From the NCBI GenBank assembly GCA_947396885.1, contig OX377202.1:34525407-34589406 (forward strand): 64,000 nt of DNA, written 5' to 3'. The notes under the pieces were generated by a model. It had not been told where the DNA came from and searched no databases. It saw only the letters and a program-made list of their open reading frames with translations. A program made the position numbers and the translations under genes. The stretch comes from Heligmosomoides polygyrus polygyrus (Eukaryota; Nematoda; Chromadorea; Rhabditida; Heligmosomidae). Positions 9,957 through 21,692 of this stretch are shown one piece after another. The first letter of the stretch is position 1. Each line of letters starts with the position of its first letter.

Positions 9957-10105
9957 TTCAATCACTTTGAAATATGGGACAGCATATTTAAACTTTTGTT
10001 CAAGTTGTTTGTAAACAGTCATGAACCCTTTATCACCTATCCACTCTAAGTGGGCGGAGTCAGAGGAGTGGGGGCGGCCCACCATTACTCGGACGATTGT
10101 AAAAA

Positions 10106-10120
10106 CCAATCCCTTATAAA
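10106..10120 (+). promoter_or_regulatory. CCAAT and TATA promoter just upstream of a 60-codon ORF
   Basis: CCAAT at 10106-10110 is followed by TTATAAA at 10114-10120. Initiation about 28 bases downstream would fall at about 10142-10147, almost on the ATG at 10148. The position just after env suggests the promoter belongs to the 3' LTR of the env-bearing element. I could not define LTR ends; a purine-rich tract at 10062-10077 might be its polypurine tract. Confidence 0.45.
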
Positions 10121-10147
10121 AGCGCCGATAACTTAGGAGCATTCAAA

Positions 10148-10330
10148 ATGACCAACTACGAGCCTCTCCTTGATGCTGATCTCCTGCACACGGAGCTCCT
10201 CAAAACGATCGATGAGAACAGCGACCATATCTGCCTGAAGCTCGTCGACTTCGTCTCTAGCATCGTCACTCGTCTGGATAAGATCGACAAGTCTCTAAAG
10301 CGGCTGTCGTCTATGCCGGATGCATGGTGA
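10148..10330 (+). CDS. Small 60-residue ORF under the TATA box, unknown
   Basis: The product would start MTNYEPLLDADLL and has amphipathic helical spacing of Leu, Ile and Val with several acidic residues. It has no signal peptide, membrane segment or family I recognise. The ATG sits a few bases after the predicted transcription start, and an AATAAA at 10402-10407 follows, so promoter, ORF and poly(A) signal fit in 300 bp. It may be a real short protein of the retroelement LTR transcript or chance. Confidence 0.35.
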   Translation: MTNYEPLLDADLLHTELLKTIDENSDHICLKLVDFVSSIVTRLDKIDKSLKRLSSMPDAW

Positions 10331-10401
10331 CGTGTAATGCCTGCCGTCAGCCACATAATGCTCTTCTGTGCCCGGGACGAATGGGACCAAACCCTAAGAA
10401 A

Positions 10402-10407
10402 AATAAA
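10402..10407 (+). terminator. Poly(A) signal AATAAA after the small ORF
   Basis: AATAAA 72 bases past the stop of the 60-codon ORF; a second AATAAA lies at about 10650-10655. Confidence 0.4.
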
Positions 10408-10692
10408 TTTTGACCATCATCACTTCGTCAGCTACTACTATTCATCTTCATCTTCGTCTTTCTCGTCTGCATTTATTCATCAGAAACGGCGACCACGAAT
10501 CGCCTCAAATTATTCTACTCACACGTCCGGACGCCGACTCTCGCCTACGCTCTACCACGAGATCATCCATCCCTCAAATATCGGAGCCGTTTCCCGTCGG
10601 ACAGCGTCACTCGTCTATGCCTTATGGAAAGGGCCCTTCAAAATAGATCTAGAAATAAATTGATGTATTACGTTTGTTTTGTTTCGTTGTTG

Positions 10693-10732
10693 TGCCGGGA
10701 ATGTCGTGGACAAAGGTCACGACTCCCCGGCA
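10693..10732 (+). repeat. Short GC-rich inverted repeat
   Basis: TGCCGGGA with GTCGTG is mirrored by CACGAC and TCCCCGGCA across a spacer of about eight bases, giving a stem of about 15 bp with one bulge. It lies just past the presumed LTR and may be a retroelement terminus or a transcript-end hairpin. Confidence 0.4.
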
Positions 10733-10739
10733 TTTCCAA

Positions 10740-13100
10740 CGGATTTCAATACATGACACAATTGCTTATCAACTTTGATGCGAGAAACCTGAACAGTCGC
10801 TTGCAATCAATAGATGTTGCAGGTATGAACAGAAACTGATACGCTCTATGAGCCATCAACGAGGACTTGTTGTTGCGTGCCTTCCCCATCACGAGGAGCT
10901 CGGAGTCATGCCTGGCCGTTGTTGTTCCCTCATTGTAGAAGTGCAAATCGATCGAGCTCCAGCAGCAAATAATCTGTAAGGTTAACCAGTAAAACAGCAA
11001 AAACACCATCGAATCATCCTTCTCCATTTGCAAGCGATGCGTTTTGCTCCCCGTTTCCCTGCGCATATTCTGCATACTCATTGCGGTGACTCTCTATCTC
11101 CTCCCTCTCTCGTAAGGTTGAGACAGAGCTCTGTACGGAGTGGTTTCATGGTGCGTCGTCTCAAAAAAAAAATACAATGATAGAATAGTAAAAAACCGTT
11201 ACAAGCCTATAGGTTAAAGACGACCAATGTCTGTTTTTGCATTTAATTCTCCAAGACACCCTAAATTCGTTGTGGTGGAAGCGTCAACAATTCATGAAAA
11301 GGCTTCAAGCAATTCAGTAAGGCGCTCAGGATCTTAATCTTGTGTTGTGCAAACTGATCGAGCATTTTTTGCTAGCTCTCTAAGCTTTATGTTTGAAGCA
11401 CATGTGTTAGAGCGAAGAGAGCAGATAAGAGAAAGCTAGTTCGAAAACCGTTGTTAGAAAATTACAGACCATCATATAACAGGTTTCAACATAGAGTGCG
11501 TTAGATGCTACTGCCATAGCATACCGTGCCCAACGCTAGAACGTTATCACCTGGAAAAGCGTTCTCTTCGACGTGACACTTCGATCCAGCCTGGATGTGA
11601 GCTCTTTGCAAAGAATAACAGGTGCCACAGCAAAGCCGATCTGGTAACATTCGTTGTGCGCTAGATTCTGAGAATCACAAGTGCTAGAACTCCAATCAAC
11701 ATCATAAGCTCCCAATAAATAATATTCAAAGCCAGCACAGCTTTTACCATAGTTGAGGCGCTATTTGTGTCCATTGTGAAAAATGTTGATATCGTTTAAA
11801 TTTACTAAGGCCAAACTGTTTCACACTTTTCTTCAACGAGGTAGGCCGTTGGCTGGAAACGACTAAACTCTTCTTGAAACGCAATATTCTGGAAACAGCT
11901 TGAACAAGCTATTTTTTAACCGAGGAACGCAATCGACGACGAAATTCTCCCGGTGTTCAATTTCTGAGGGCTGCGGCCCACATTAGGAGTCCATCGCCTC
12001 CGTTGAGTGGAGGTTCGACGGTCAGTTGTTATAACGAGATAGCTTTGTCTTGACGCGTCAGTCTTGAGTTCCCTATTCGATTTCTTCCTCATAACCTTTC
12101 ACTATTTTTAGTAACGTCGCATTGAGTGACTACACGAGGTAACTGAAGCTTCGTGGTCATGCACTGACAGAAACGATTCAGCTAAAATTATAACGAGCTT
12201 CTTATTTATGTTCCTGGTTTCAGCACATATGATTCGTTTGAATGAGGTTTCTTTCTTCATCTGAGCTTTCGAAATCGATCTTCCTCTCCTCTTTCCATCG
12301 TTTTACTTTCTTGAAATGACTGTTTTTTAAGTGTGCTAGCAGTTAGTGAAATTCGACGGAAGGAATTTTAGTACCCTTTTGCACCGCGTGTACTCACCAG
12401 TATAAACATCACTTGCTAAAATCGCTTGACGATCATGCTCTATACCACGTTCATGTTAAAGTCCCCTGCAATACACATCAGAACTTTACGGGAAATTGTG
12501 AACCCGTTTAAAGCACATCGAAGCGATGTTTTTTTCCATTACTTAATCGCTCGAGGATGTTCTATCTCTTTCGCATGATTTTGAGGAAGTCGATGTCGTG
12601 TTGAATCAGAAAAACAATTTTGTAGGCACCCATTAGGTACAATACTACGCACAAAGGACAGAACACAGACAATCCCATTGAGAAAGCACATGAATATGTT
12701 GCTGCATGCCACAAAGTCACGGATTTCAAATAATAATGAAATCTTGGCCATCTGCGTGACGCGAAGGCTCGCGGCAGTGGGCTGAGCTTTGCAAAAACGC
12801 AATCGCTCCTCGCTTTGCAAGCGAGCGCGACGGAAGTTGAAGCATGACCCACATTAAGCCATACGCGCGGCCAGCATATATGAACGCGGGGAGGCACCGA
12901 CACCCATTGTAGCCGCGTGCACACGTGACAGAAAACATGCTTGCTTCAGATAAATAGAGAGAAGCTTATGATCTGGCCAGAGCGGAAGCCTCGGAAGAGA
13001 GCTGAGTTTGAGAAATTGATAAGAACAGCTCCTCCAGAGGTCGGCCATTATTATTTGTTATTTCTTGCTTTTGCTGAACGCATCCCATTTCTCCTGTTTC
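10740..13100. other. No recognised gene
   Basis: Only short overlapping frames without family signatures. A minus-strand frame at 11081-10746 has a hydrophobic stretch resembling a signal peptide but nothing else, and I do not call it. No repeats with clear ends were seen. Confidence 0.5.
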
Positions 13101-13102
13101 AG

Positions 13103-13180
13103 GTTCCGTTAGTATCACCGGCACCATCAACATGCACTGATGTGTTCTTTGTGACTCCAAGGTCATCAGCAAGCATTATG
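13103..13180 (+). CDS. Candidate host exon, 26 codons
   Basis: A strong acceptor (TTTCTCCTGTTTCAG ending at 13102) precedes an open 78-bp segment, translated VPLVSPAPSTC onward, that ends in ATG before GTACGC. Both ends are phase 0, like the candidate exon at 16579-16686 on the same strand, so the two could belong to one gene. No family is recognised and composition alone is weak evidence. Confidence 0.28.
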
Positions 13181-13189
13181 GTACGCTTA

Positions 13190-13831
13190 TACTAGCATAA
13201 CACACTGAGAACAGCTTCTGAGCTGCTCCTATTAAATATCTGTTTCCTTCAAGAAGTCGACAAAAGCATCGTTGGTTAGCCTTAGTCTAAAGATAAGCCC
13301 TAAGTATCCAAGTAATCTACGAATTCCACAAGATAATATAATTGAGAAACCTGTCACGAGCGCAGACGCTGTTGCACAGGAACATATACTCAAGCTCTGC
13401 GACATTTTCACCACGTTGTAGCGCGATGTCGATCCCACTGTTAGAACATGGAGAAAAGGTACAAAATTCAACGTGTTCGGTTTGAAGTGCAATCTATGCA
13501 TTCAATATTTGTTGCTGGTGAGGTGGATGTTGAATGTTAAAGTGTACAGTCGTTGTTTGCACACCGTTGCTCTTTGTGTTGCATTTCACAGCATAGGCAC
13601 TGTTGATACTCATCGTTCGTGGTACTCTTACTTCCATTATAGCTTTCTTTTCCAAAGATTAGGATGCGGCAAAACCTTAGGTCAGCGATCAGGGTCCTAG
13701 CGTACCTTTCCCATTATGTGGTGAAAATAAGTAGAGTGAATATTTTTGTCAAGAATAAACATAAATAAACAATAAAAACAATAAAGAATATGAATGAACA
13801 TAAACACAAGAATGGTGCAAAGAACATGTTA
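13190..13831. other. No recognised gene
   Basis: A minus-strand frame at 13501-13232 has a hydrophobic stretch but no recognisable family; the rest is AT-rich. Confidence 0.45.
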
Positions 13832-14990
13832 TTAGGGTGTAACATAAGTTTGGTCAGCTTTTGAATTTTTTGGAATTTTTTTAGTTGGAGGAACAAGGTA
13901 CAATCAGTCAACAATATAATCACCACTACTATTGATCACTTGCTGCCATTTTCTTGGCAACTGTTCAGAGCTGCGCCTACACCTCTAAAGGTTTCAACGA
14001 GGCGAACACATTCAGATACTGTTCCAGGTAGCTACTGTCATCGTCTAATTTCCCATCCAAGAAATGTTGCAGAGAATGGAAGTCGGATGGTGCTAGATCA
14101 GTTAAGTAAAGGGGATGGGGTAGGACTTCCCATCCCAGTCCCACTGATTTCCTGCGCGTCTGAAAAGCAGCATGCGGTTGTGCGTTGCCGTGTAGAAAGC
14201 AAATATTCTTCGGTTGCTCGTGTCTCCGATCAAGTGCAGCCTGGATACCCTTCAGCTTGGGGCGTACTTGTCGGCGGTCACTGTGACACCATCTTGCAGA
14301 AGCTCCCAGTATAAAACTCCAGAGACCGACCACCAAATTGACAACATCACTTTCTTCTCGTAAACTTTTCTTTTAACGTCCAGTTTCGGGTCCCTTCTTG
14401 CGTCCACTCATTTCTTATGTCTACAATGGTTAACTAAGAACACGATATTTTCATCGCTCTTGATTATTTTACCGAACTATTCGGTTAAAAAGTACAGGCA
14501 CTCGCGGATTCCTCACTCTTCCGTCGGATTATAAGGTATCCATTTACCGTACCTTACAACATTCACGGGCTCTTGACGGCGGTTCACCGTCATGTGGCTG
14601 TATCCCCAACCATTTTGCCACATCCCTGATACTTGTTGTAGGATCGGCTTCGACTAGATCTCTGAGAGTCTCATCATTAAGCTCCACTGGACGTTGCGAC
14701 CTCGTGTCATGTTCCAAACTGCGAACGCCTGATTTAAGGAGGTAGAACCATCTCTTGCAAGTTTTCTTAGGGACCACCCCTTTGCTATCTGCTACATATT
14801 TCGGCAGGCTTCTGCTGCGGAATAAGCTCATACAACAACCAATGTCGAAGGTGATTGTGGTCACAAGCCATAATTAGCCACAAATATTGCCTTGTAAAAA
14901 TCTCAGTCTTGCATAGTAAGCTCTGGGTACTCCAGAACATTCTCACAATCCACCTTGCCACGTGGCTCAGGAGAGGCTCAGCCATGTTTT
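13832..14990 (-). mobile_element. Mariner DNA transposon relic
   Basis: The element reads on the minus strand. A mariner-type terminal repeat beginning TTAGGGTGTAACATAAG lies at 13832-13855. Between about 14864 and 13977 there are successive pieces of mariner transposase. I did not find the opposite terminal repeat near 15 kb, so the 5' end appears lost. Confidence 0.8.
13977..14864 (-). pseudogene. Mariner transposase, broken
   Basis: Mariner transposase cuts and pastes the element at TA sites. The N-terminal helix-turn-helix half is at 14864-14544 (visible TCKRWFYLLKSG and RSQRPVELND, matching the family pattern cqrWF..f..G and rSGRP). The central part near 14400-14330 has the KVMLSIWW-like stretch, and the C-terminal catalytic part is at 14336-13977 (LHGNAQPH, LPHPLYLTDLAPSDFHS). 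The third Asp of the DD34D triad lies in the last stretch. Frames change between the pieces and stops interrupt them, so no functional enzyme is expected. Confidence 0.85.
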
Positions 14991-16578
14991 ATCAAGGAAA
15001 ATGGACAGAACTTCTGCTACACTCTAATATCATGAAAAAGGAGAGTAGATAATCCATAACTTATGAATGACCCAGGTCGTCCTATCGCCACAGATCACCG
15101 CTCTACATATACTTGCGGTAAGTTGCGCAGGTGTGTGAGGGCGTGCTACTTTTCTCAAGCGTGCGGTCGCTTTGTGGTCTTTGACTGAAGTCGTCCAAAA
15201 GCGGCGATCATAAGCGCACTTCGCTATTTCCTGCTCTCTAACGAAGTGAGGAGAGCACAATCCACTTTAACAGACACTTATGTATGTGTGGATACCGTGC
15301 ACCCGACGACGAACTGCGAGCGCTTGAGCCACTTTCCGGTTAGTTTTACGTTAACGACCTTATGTCAACGACTAGCCGATGCTGATCCTTATTCAACAAA
15401 TCTAAAACGGCACCATCTTGTTAAAAGGTCCTCCATTGTATCTACTATCGGACATGCTGTGCCCGTACTTATGGTTCTTACAGCTAATCCAAGAAGGGCC
15501 CGAGACGGAATTGGAGGCGGCATTCATCGGCGGAGCTACACCAGTCGAAGTAGGTTTTGTTACCCGAAGTATTGTTTAGGCGTGCGTGAGAAGAGCCTCC
15601 TTAAAACATCGTGTGCGCTGTCTTTTGGTGGGTGGAGGTTTTTTGGCCGCTAGTAGCAATCCCGGAGTCGAGAAGATTAGTACAATACGGAGTTCGGGAA
15701 CAATTTGGGAGGCACAACTGAAGTGTTGAAAACTGCTCAGCTGTTACGCAGCATTGCCAGAAGGTCGAAACAAAATTTTCAGAAAGTGAAGTCGTATTGT
15801 TATGTGACAATAGTTGTGTTTTATTTTGGATACCTCGAGGTCAAGCTGAGCGAGCAAAGGCAATTTTTCGATTGGCCCTCTCCTAATTGACACAACGAGT
15901 GTGTCTATTCTCTCTTCTATGAACCATAAAGGGTACAGTGGAAAATGCGTGACCTTTTGGGATTTTTATTTACATACTTCACTTCTGCCATCTAAATGTT
16001 GTGTGGAGATGAGTGGTGTGAGAAGTGAAATGGTATGCTTTCGTCGACGGTTTGTTTTTCAATTTCTGACCTTTGAAGAAGCTTGAACCACCGTGTGCTT
16101 CGAATACGTTCCTAATTTTTTTTCACTCATAGCGGTTTCTTTTTCCGCTCTTCGTCCGACACTTACTATTATACGCTCTGCATGCTTCGCCATAACTTGA
16201 AGTAGGCATGTTACTGCAGAAAGATCATCGGAATTAAATGAGTAGTATCAGCAGAAGGCGAGTCGTCCCGCCTCCAAGCCTTCAACCCTTTCAGAAGCTT
16301 CCGAAGCGTTCTTCCTATCTCCGCTGTTATGTAGTTTGCCGTTTTATACTTCAATAATACAATAAGCTGCTGAAGTATTCAGAGATGCTCGACCCATTCA
16401 TTGTGAAGGAGAGCAAGGAATTGTCCCATTTCATACGTGACTTTAATACTTTTACACTGACACCTCCTCCCTCTATTTATTATCTCCCATGAATTTTGAA
16501 GTTTAAGCTTGACAAGTCTAAAACTTTGTGCTACTCTAGCTTGCTCGTTAAAATATGTGACTGCAATATTCTTCTCAG
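14991..16578. other. No recognised gene
   Basis: AT-rich sequence with scattered short frames; nothing with a family signature or clear repeat ends on either strand. Confidence 0.45.
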
Positions 16579-16686
16579 GCCGCAGCTAAAGTGGATCCTT
16601 CGTCGTTCGCTCTTTACTATCGGATAGAAAGCCCACTAAGTGATCGAGCGTACCTCTTCATGGCGTATAAGAGCAGCCGAGGGCGG
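16579..16686 (+). CDS. Candidate host exon, 36 codons
   Basis: The acceptor TTCTTCTCAG ends at 16578 and the donor GTGAGTT starts at 16687, bounding 108 open bases, exactly 36 codons in phase 0. The translation includes DPSSFALYYRIESPLSD and RAYLFMAYKSS, with balanced composition and alternating hydrophobic residues like real protein. No family is recognised. The terminal phase matches the candidate exon at 13103-13180; a gene spanning the mariner relic is possible but unproven. Confidence 0.35.
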
Positions 16687-16689
16687 GTG

Positions 16690-18085
16690 AGTTCTCAAAA
16701 AGGGCTTTTTCTGAAGAAAGAAGCCGTTTAGATAGCGGAGTATTAAGAAGAAAGAAGGAATTTAATTTTATATTTAATACAAATTAGCTGTACAAGTTAC
16801 TAACTATATAGTAAGGGCTTGTTCCTTCTTCGCGACAGCAGCGACTAGAGCGAAAAGAACGACTGGAGGCAGGGCCGGCGCTCAACTCAAGTGCGAACAT
16901 TTTTCGACGGCGCGCGCTCGGGTTTAATCGATATGCATGTTTTGCACGGAACGAGTCGCTCTTGTCGCCATGAATTAACTTTTCAAATAAAATTAAAGTG
17001 TTTCCAAATAAATATTATCAATTTCGTTTTTTACAGTTGTAAAAAGTGCTTCTAGAAATGATTAGAAAACGAATACTCTATAAAGTGTGGTGGCGATAGT
17101 CTTTCAAATTTAGGCGTTTCACTTCCCACTTTCATGTCGAAAAATAAAGCTCGTTGACGGCTCAGAGGAAGCATGTTGGCGGGTAGAGTATGGCGACCCT
17201 GATGCCATAGAGGTATGTTCCAACTCACTGATGAGACTTTCTTGTCATTTAATATGCAACGTTGATCGAGATTTTGCATTCTTCAATGCTGCTACTTGCA
17301 TCCAACACTGCATTCACACTGCTTAGGAATTCACGCTGTCCTAGCAACCCGACATGCTTGTCCTTTGTGGACTAAGGTACGGAAATGCTTCGCGGTACTT
17401 GCCCTTAAGTTCGAAGCGTCTGGAAGCATCGAAGTAGCGCCGGGCCGATACGTTACACACTTGAAATTAGCCGATGTAAGCCCTGATGTGGCGCTGAACC
17501 GGGATAGGTGGCGTCGTGGCTCCAAAAAGCGACACCGCTACGAAGCGGGTTAGACGCTAATGAAAATCAAGAGGAAGATGGGCATTTGAGTTTAATGTTT
17601 TAAAAAATGTGGATGCATGCCTGAGTGAGCCTGGTCCAAGTTACGTTCGCTGACAAGGCTGTTTCGCTGTCCTCGAAAGGCGACAACTAAGCACCTCAAA
17701 TTAGAGGCCTATATGCCCACAAAGCAGTCGTCCGCCCAGTAGCGTCCCACGTAGAACCTATAGGTTGGGTAAGCCGGTTAGTAGCATGCAATCGTGCAGT
17801 TATAGTGACAGGATTAGATAGCGTTGTTTGGAAAGCGTTGAAAACGATGTAGTGCTTGTGACCGCCCACTTCCGCAGAAACAAATGCATTAAAAGAGAGG
17901 TGTCAATTAACAAACAAACAACAAACAAACGTCTAAAAAAGGCTAAACATGATAATGAGGAGTTAAAGAGCTACGAGAGAGAATGGCTTTCAACATAGCA
18001 TGGAGAATGAAGCAATATTAAATCATGTTTCCGGAGTGATGAAATTAAATACCACCCGAGTAGGGGAATGCCCAATTAAAAGCAT
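16690..18085. other. No recognised gene
   Basis: A plus-strand frame at 17296-17553 was considered and not assigned. A short ACAAACAAAC tract at 17911-17932 may mark the 3' end of LINE-1, which reads leftward into this area. Confidence 0.4.
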
Positions 18086-18099
18086 GTTACCTCGAAAAG

Positions 18100-19140
18100 A
18101 AATCAGCCAGAAGGAGTGAAAAACAGCAACTGAGAAAGGTTAAGTTGTCAAGTCTGCCCTTAAAAACGCTGCCATTCGTTGACTGAAGGAGCTCTGGAGG
18201 AAGTGACTGGAGCCATCTTGCGCACTTGTCAAAAACGTTGTTGAACATCAAGGTGTACCTTTTCCTATAGACCATTGAATAATGGATGTTGAACCCACCT
18301 GTCCTTGCACTGGAAGGTTTAAACACCCAGTATTTACTAGGTATTAGCTCAATTTAGAATACGAAATGAGAACCCTAAATCCAAAATTGCGCGCCTCTCC
18401 TGAAGTGTTTTAAGCCCAAATTTGACAAGCCTCTGATGGCAACAAGGAATTTCATTTTTGCACGCAGTGGAAGTTGATCTGTACCAGAGGAGACGGTTTT
18501 TTTTTACAATTTTTTGAATGTCTTTTTTTAAGTGGGGACTCCAGACCTGCGAGCAGTATTCAAGGTGGGGCAACACATGTAGCTTGTACAGACGCAACAG
18601 TATTCCCTCATATGAACACTTTACGTTCCCTAGAATTGAGAATAAACTTGAATACGCCTTTCTGACAACATGATCAACTTAAACGGCTAACTTAAGACTT
18701 CTGTCAAAGACAATTCCAAGGTCTTTAATTGAATCCCATGACTTCAGTATGGCGCCGATGATGGTATATAACGATGTCTCTGCACCTCCAAAGCACACTA
18801 CAACGCTCTTCTCAAGGTTAATAGGAATTCCCATAACGGAAGTCCAGTTGACCAAGTTATCAATGGGTTTCTAAAAAGATGCGCAAACGCAGGTGCTGTC
18901 ATTAACATCATAGGCGCCACAGATCTTTAGATCGTCAGCGTAGAACTTTATTTTAACGTCAGTGGAGGTTTGTAGAATATGAGGAAGATTGATAGTGTAA
19001 ATCAAGAAAAGAAGAGGCAATAGGACAGCTCCCTGAGGAACACAGCTAAGGCAAATGTACCTCATAGAGGTGCTCAACCCAACTCTAACAGTCATTCCTC
19101 TATTAAATAGAGTCGAAAGGTTTGGAAAGATCAATGTATA
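18100..19140 (-). pseudogene. LINE-1 reverse transcriptase, second half
   Basis: Segments read YIDLSKPFDS near 19142-19100, then VPQGAVLLPLLFLIYTINLP and FYADDLKI (about 19048-18925): the RT block with the catalytic aspartates. The thumb and C-terminal part are at 18597-18349 (LHVLPHLEYCSQVWSPHLKK, then a LKTLQERRAILDL stretch) and at 18326-18100. The spacing fits CR1-like LINE ORF2. Stops and frame changes between segments make it inactive. Confidence 0.82.
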
Positions 19141-19142
19141 TA

Positions 19143-20199
19143 TTAGGTTGGTGAAAAAGTCTTGCACCAAAAAATTTGAAAGGTTTTCAAAATTTAACAA
19201 AAACTTCCAAGGTCTGTTTGGTGCCACGCAGTTGTAGCAGAAACATACTAGAATATTTCGCATATGTGGCGCAGATTGCTTCTGAGGACATATAAATACT
19301 ACGATTGCAGTGAGGACTGACTGCCTCCTTGACTCGGACAAATCTTCGCGACTGACTATCGCTTAGTCTCTTCTTGTCGTTTGCGTAATAACGACTTTCT
19401 CGAAAATGTCGTTAGGAGATGAAACCTGGACCTTCCTTGTTAACCATGCTGGAAGGCCCAGTGGCTCCCTGAAGGAGAACCACAACCTCAAGGCAGACAT
19501 CCACCAGAGGAAGGTAATGCTGTGTTGTTGATGGGATTCTCGAGGAACGCTCTCCTGAGGCCGGATTCATCAACGATTAACCCGCGGGTACAAGGGGTAG
19601 AGATACCCACAATGAAGCCTGCGTCTCTGTCTCTTGCGTTATCTCTGCCTGACTCTTATCTTATCTCTACCCCTTATCACCCGCATACCCACTGGTTAAT
19701 TGTTGATGAATCCGGCCTCTGAGCTTCCTGACGATGGCACCACAGTAAGAGCGAACATTTATGCTACACAGCTGCAGAAGCTGAGCGAGGCCATGTCGCG
19801 GGGGCGGAGAGATGTTTACCTTCTTCACAACAATGCTTGCCCCCCCCACATTGCAAGGTCGTCTCGTCAAAAGTTTTAGGAGCTTAGGTTGGAGGTGCTG
19901 CCGCGCCCACCATATTCGCCAGATCTTGCGCCATCGGAATACCACCTTTTTCGAGCTCTCAAGCAACACCTAAGGAATAGATGCTTCAACGACCGAACCG
20001 AATTGGAATTTTAGGAGGAGCATTCTTCAAGTCACAGCTGACTTTATTCTGGAAGAAAGGATTTCATGATCTCGCCGTCAGATGGCAGAACGTTTGAATC
20101 TAAGTGGTAGCTACTTTGTAGATTAGAGCCGCTCACAAAAGAAACAATAAAATTTTGAAAAAAATAACGCTGTGGTGCAAGACCTGTTCACCAACCTAA
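19143..20199 (+). mobile_element. Mariner transposon nested inside LINE-1
   Basis: Terminal inverted repeats of 27 bp (TTAGGTTGGTGAAAAAGTCT onward at 19143, mirrored at 20173-20199, about 25 of 27 matching) are flanked by TA on both sides. A broken plus-strand transposase lies inside: a central piece near 19415-19530 and a C-terminal piece near 19725-20100, with PYSPDLAPSEYHLFRALKQ visible and several stops. Removing the element joins the LINE-1 RT frame across the TA, so the LINE was there first. It is about 1.06 kb even with an extra insertion, so it carries internal deletions. Confidence 0.9.
19559..19717. mobile_element. Small inverted-repeat element (MITE) inside the mariner
   Basis: The termini GGCCGGATTCATCAACGATT (from 19559) and its complement (to 19717) form arms of about 24 bp. 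The 159-bp element has no coding capacity and splits the mariner transposase. A related copy with the same end motif is at 41658-41823. Confidence 0.82.
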
Positions 20200-20280
20200 T
20201 AGCATCAATTAGTCTTCCACAGTTGATAGCTTGGCTAAAGTCATAAAGGGTCTTTGTTAGATTTGTTGATGTAGAAACGT

Positions 20281-20673
20281 CTAGAAAAAAGCCATGCTGT
20301 TCCTGTGGAATTTTGAAAGTTTTCTAAGCCAAGAAAGGAGTTTCCCATACATTATCTCTTCCATAACTTTAACGGGAGTCGGGGTGAGGCTAATTGGGCA
20401 AAAATCATAAACAAATGGCTTCCAGACGCTTTGGAAATTGACGCCACAATGGCTTCTTTCCATAGCTGAGGAACTTCTAGCATTAATGTGGAATAGATAC
20501 GCAAGAGGCTTGGACAGTGAACTATAGCATCTCACCATATCTAATTTCTTATAAACTATCTGAGGAACACCATTATACGGCTCGGAGGTAAATGGTTTTA
20601 GTCGCTTAAGTATGGTAGAAATCTTATCTGGATGGAAGTAAATGTCACCGACTCTGTGGGATAGGATACGCAC
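20281..20673 (-). pseudogene. LINE-1 reverse transcriptase, first half
   Basis: The frame contains the early RT blocks: a stretch near SEPYNGVPQIVYKK corresponding to the S.GpDgiP motif, then FCPISLTPTPVKVMEEI corresponding to NYRPISLTs..K..E. The order and spacing match LINE-2 and LINE-3. It continues to the mariner insertion at 20199. Confidence 0.8.
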
Positions 20674-20681
20674 CGTTCACC

Positions 20682-20942
20682 TCAACATCTGCGTTCTGAA
20701 TTTATACGCCTGGTGTATGATGCTTTACTAGGGGAAAGTAAATCAAGGCACAACACGTCCGCCTTCCTAGGAGCTTCGAAAACACGTGGAACAATGCTAA
20801 GGTTTCCCTTTACCACGCAACAACCCCCCCCCCCCCCCTCCCCCCTCCGCGACGGGTCCCAACGATAGATAATGTATGGTGATCCACCGATAAGTTCGGA
20901 GTCGAGAATATTCTCAGACAGCCAAGTTTCTGTGGCAAACAC
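20682..20942 (-). pseudogene. LINE-1 endonuclease fragment
   Basis: ATETWLSENILDSELIGG matches the catalytic-Glu motif (tETWL) of the apurinic-type LINE endonuclease, followed by a YRWDPSRRGEG stretch. A long G run on this strand (C run at about 20823-20842) follows and probably slipped. The domain core after it is not readable in one frame. Confidence 0.75.
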
Positions 20943-21198
20943 AGTATCAGGCTAGTATTTGCAAGCAGTGCATGGAAATTTTCGATTTTGTTAACTAAGC
21001 TGCGGACGTTCAGTTGGTAGCATCTTAAGTAATTACCATGCAGGCTTAAATGTTTCCCGATCTCCTAAGAAGGTCGGATGCCCGCTTGAGTTTCCTGCGA
21101 TACAGGACCCACTCCCTGTCCGCCTTGCCCTTGTTAACCTCTCGCACCCGTTGCTTTAATTCGTAGTTGTGTTTTCTTTCCTCAGCTGTCATACTTCG

Positions 21199-21692
21199 TC
21201 ATATGAACAAATGAATAAATCCACAACTTCGAAGAAGCCGGGCATTTGCAAGAGCGCGGCGCCAATGAGAGGTGGAAGGCAGCACCACCTTGACTAAGCG
21301 TGGGCGTTTAGGGTCGGGCATTCCCATCCTGAAGACTTCCGATGGACGGCATTCGATGTTCAACACGTCCAGAACCCGAGAAACATCGCATTCGAGCGCA
21401 TTTTGTCTCTCGGAGGGAAGCATATCCGGCGCAGGCTCTTCAAGTCACAGATAACTATGCTTCTTCCACGTTTGTCCCTCTCTATAGCTTCAGAGAGGTT
21501 CTTCGGTATTCTCTGAGCTGCGGCTCTTAAGACGCATTCAATGGTTGGGTCCTTTTTCATTTCCATGGTCATGCGCAGCAATTCGGCGGCAGACATCCCT
21601 GCAAATTCATCGTCCTCTTCTCGCCTAAGCTGCCGTCCTTCTGATGTCTCCCTTGTTTCACTCTCCTGCGGTTGCGTTGAACTCCCCGTCAC
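21199..21692 (-). pseudogene. LINE-1 ORF1 fragments
   Basis: Two overlapping frames (21692-21360 and 21423-21199) hold an acidic helical part and a segment ECRPSEVFRMG...PKRPRLVKVVLPS. The latter resembles ECTPISVYRMG...DRPRLIKVVLPS of LINE-2 ORF1, the RNA-binding domain. The frame changes between them. Confidence 0.75.

Noticed and set aside
10746..11081. Minus-strand ORF with a signal-peptide-like hydrophobic stretch
   Set aside because: No family, no splice support; the hydrophobic run alone is not enough.
17296..17553. Possible LINE C-terminal relic (NRDRWRRGSKK)
   Set aside because: Too short and without any other RT block nearby.
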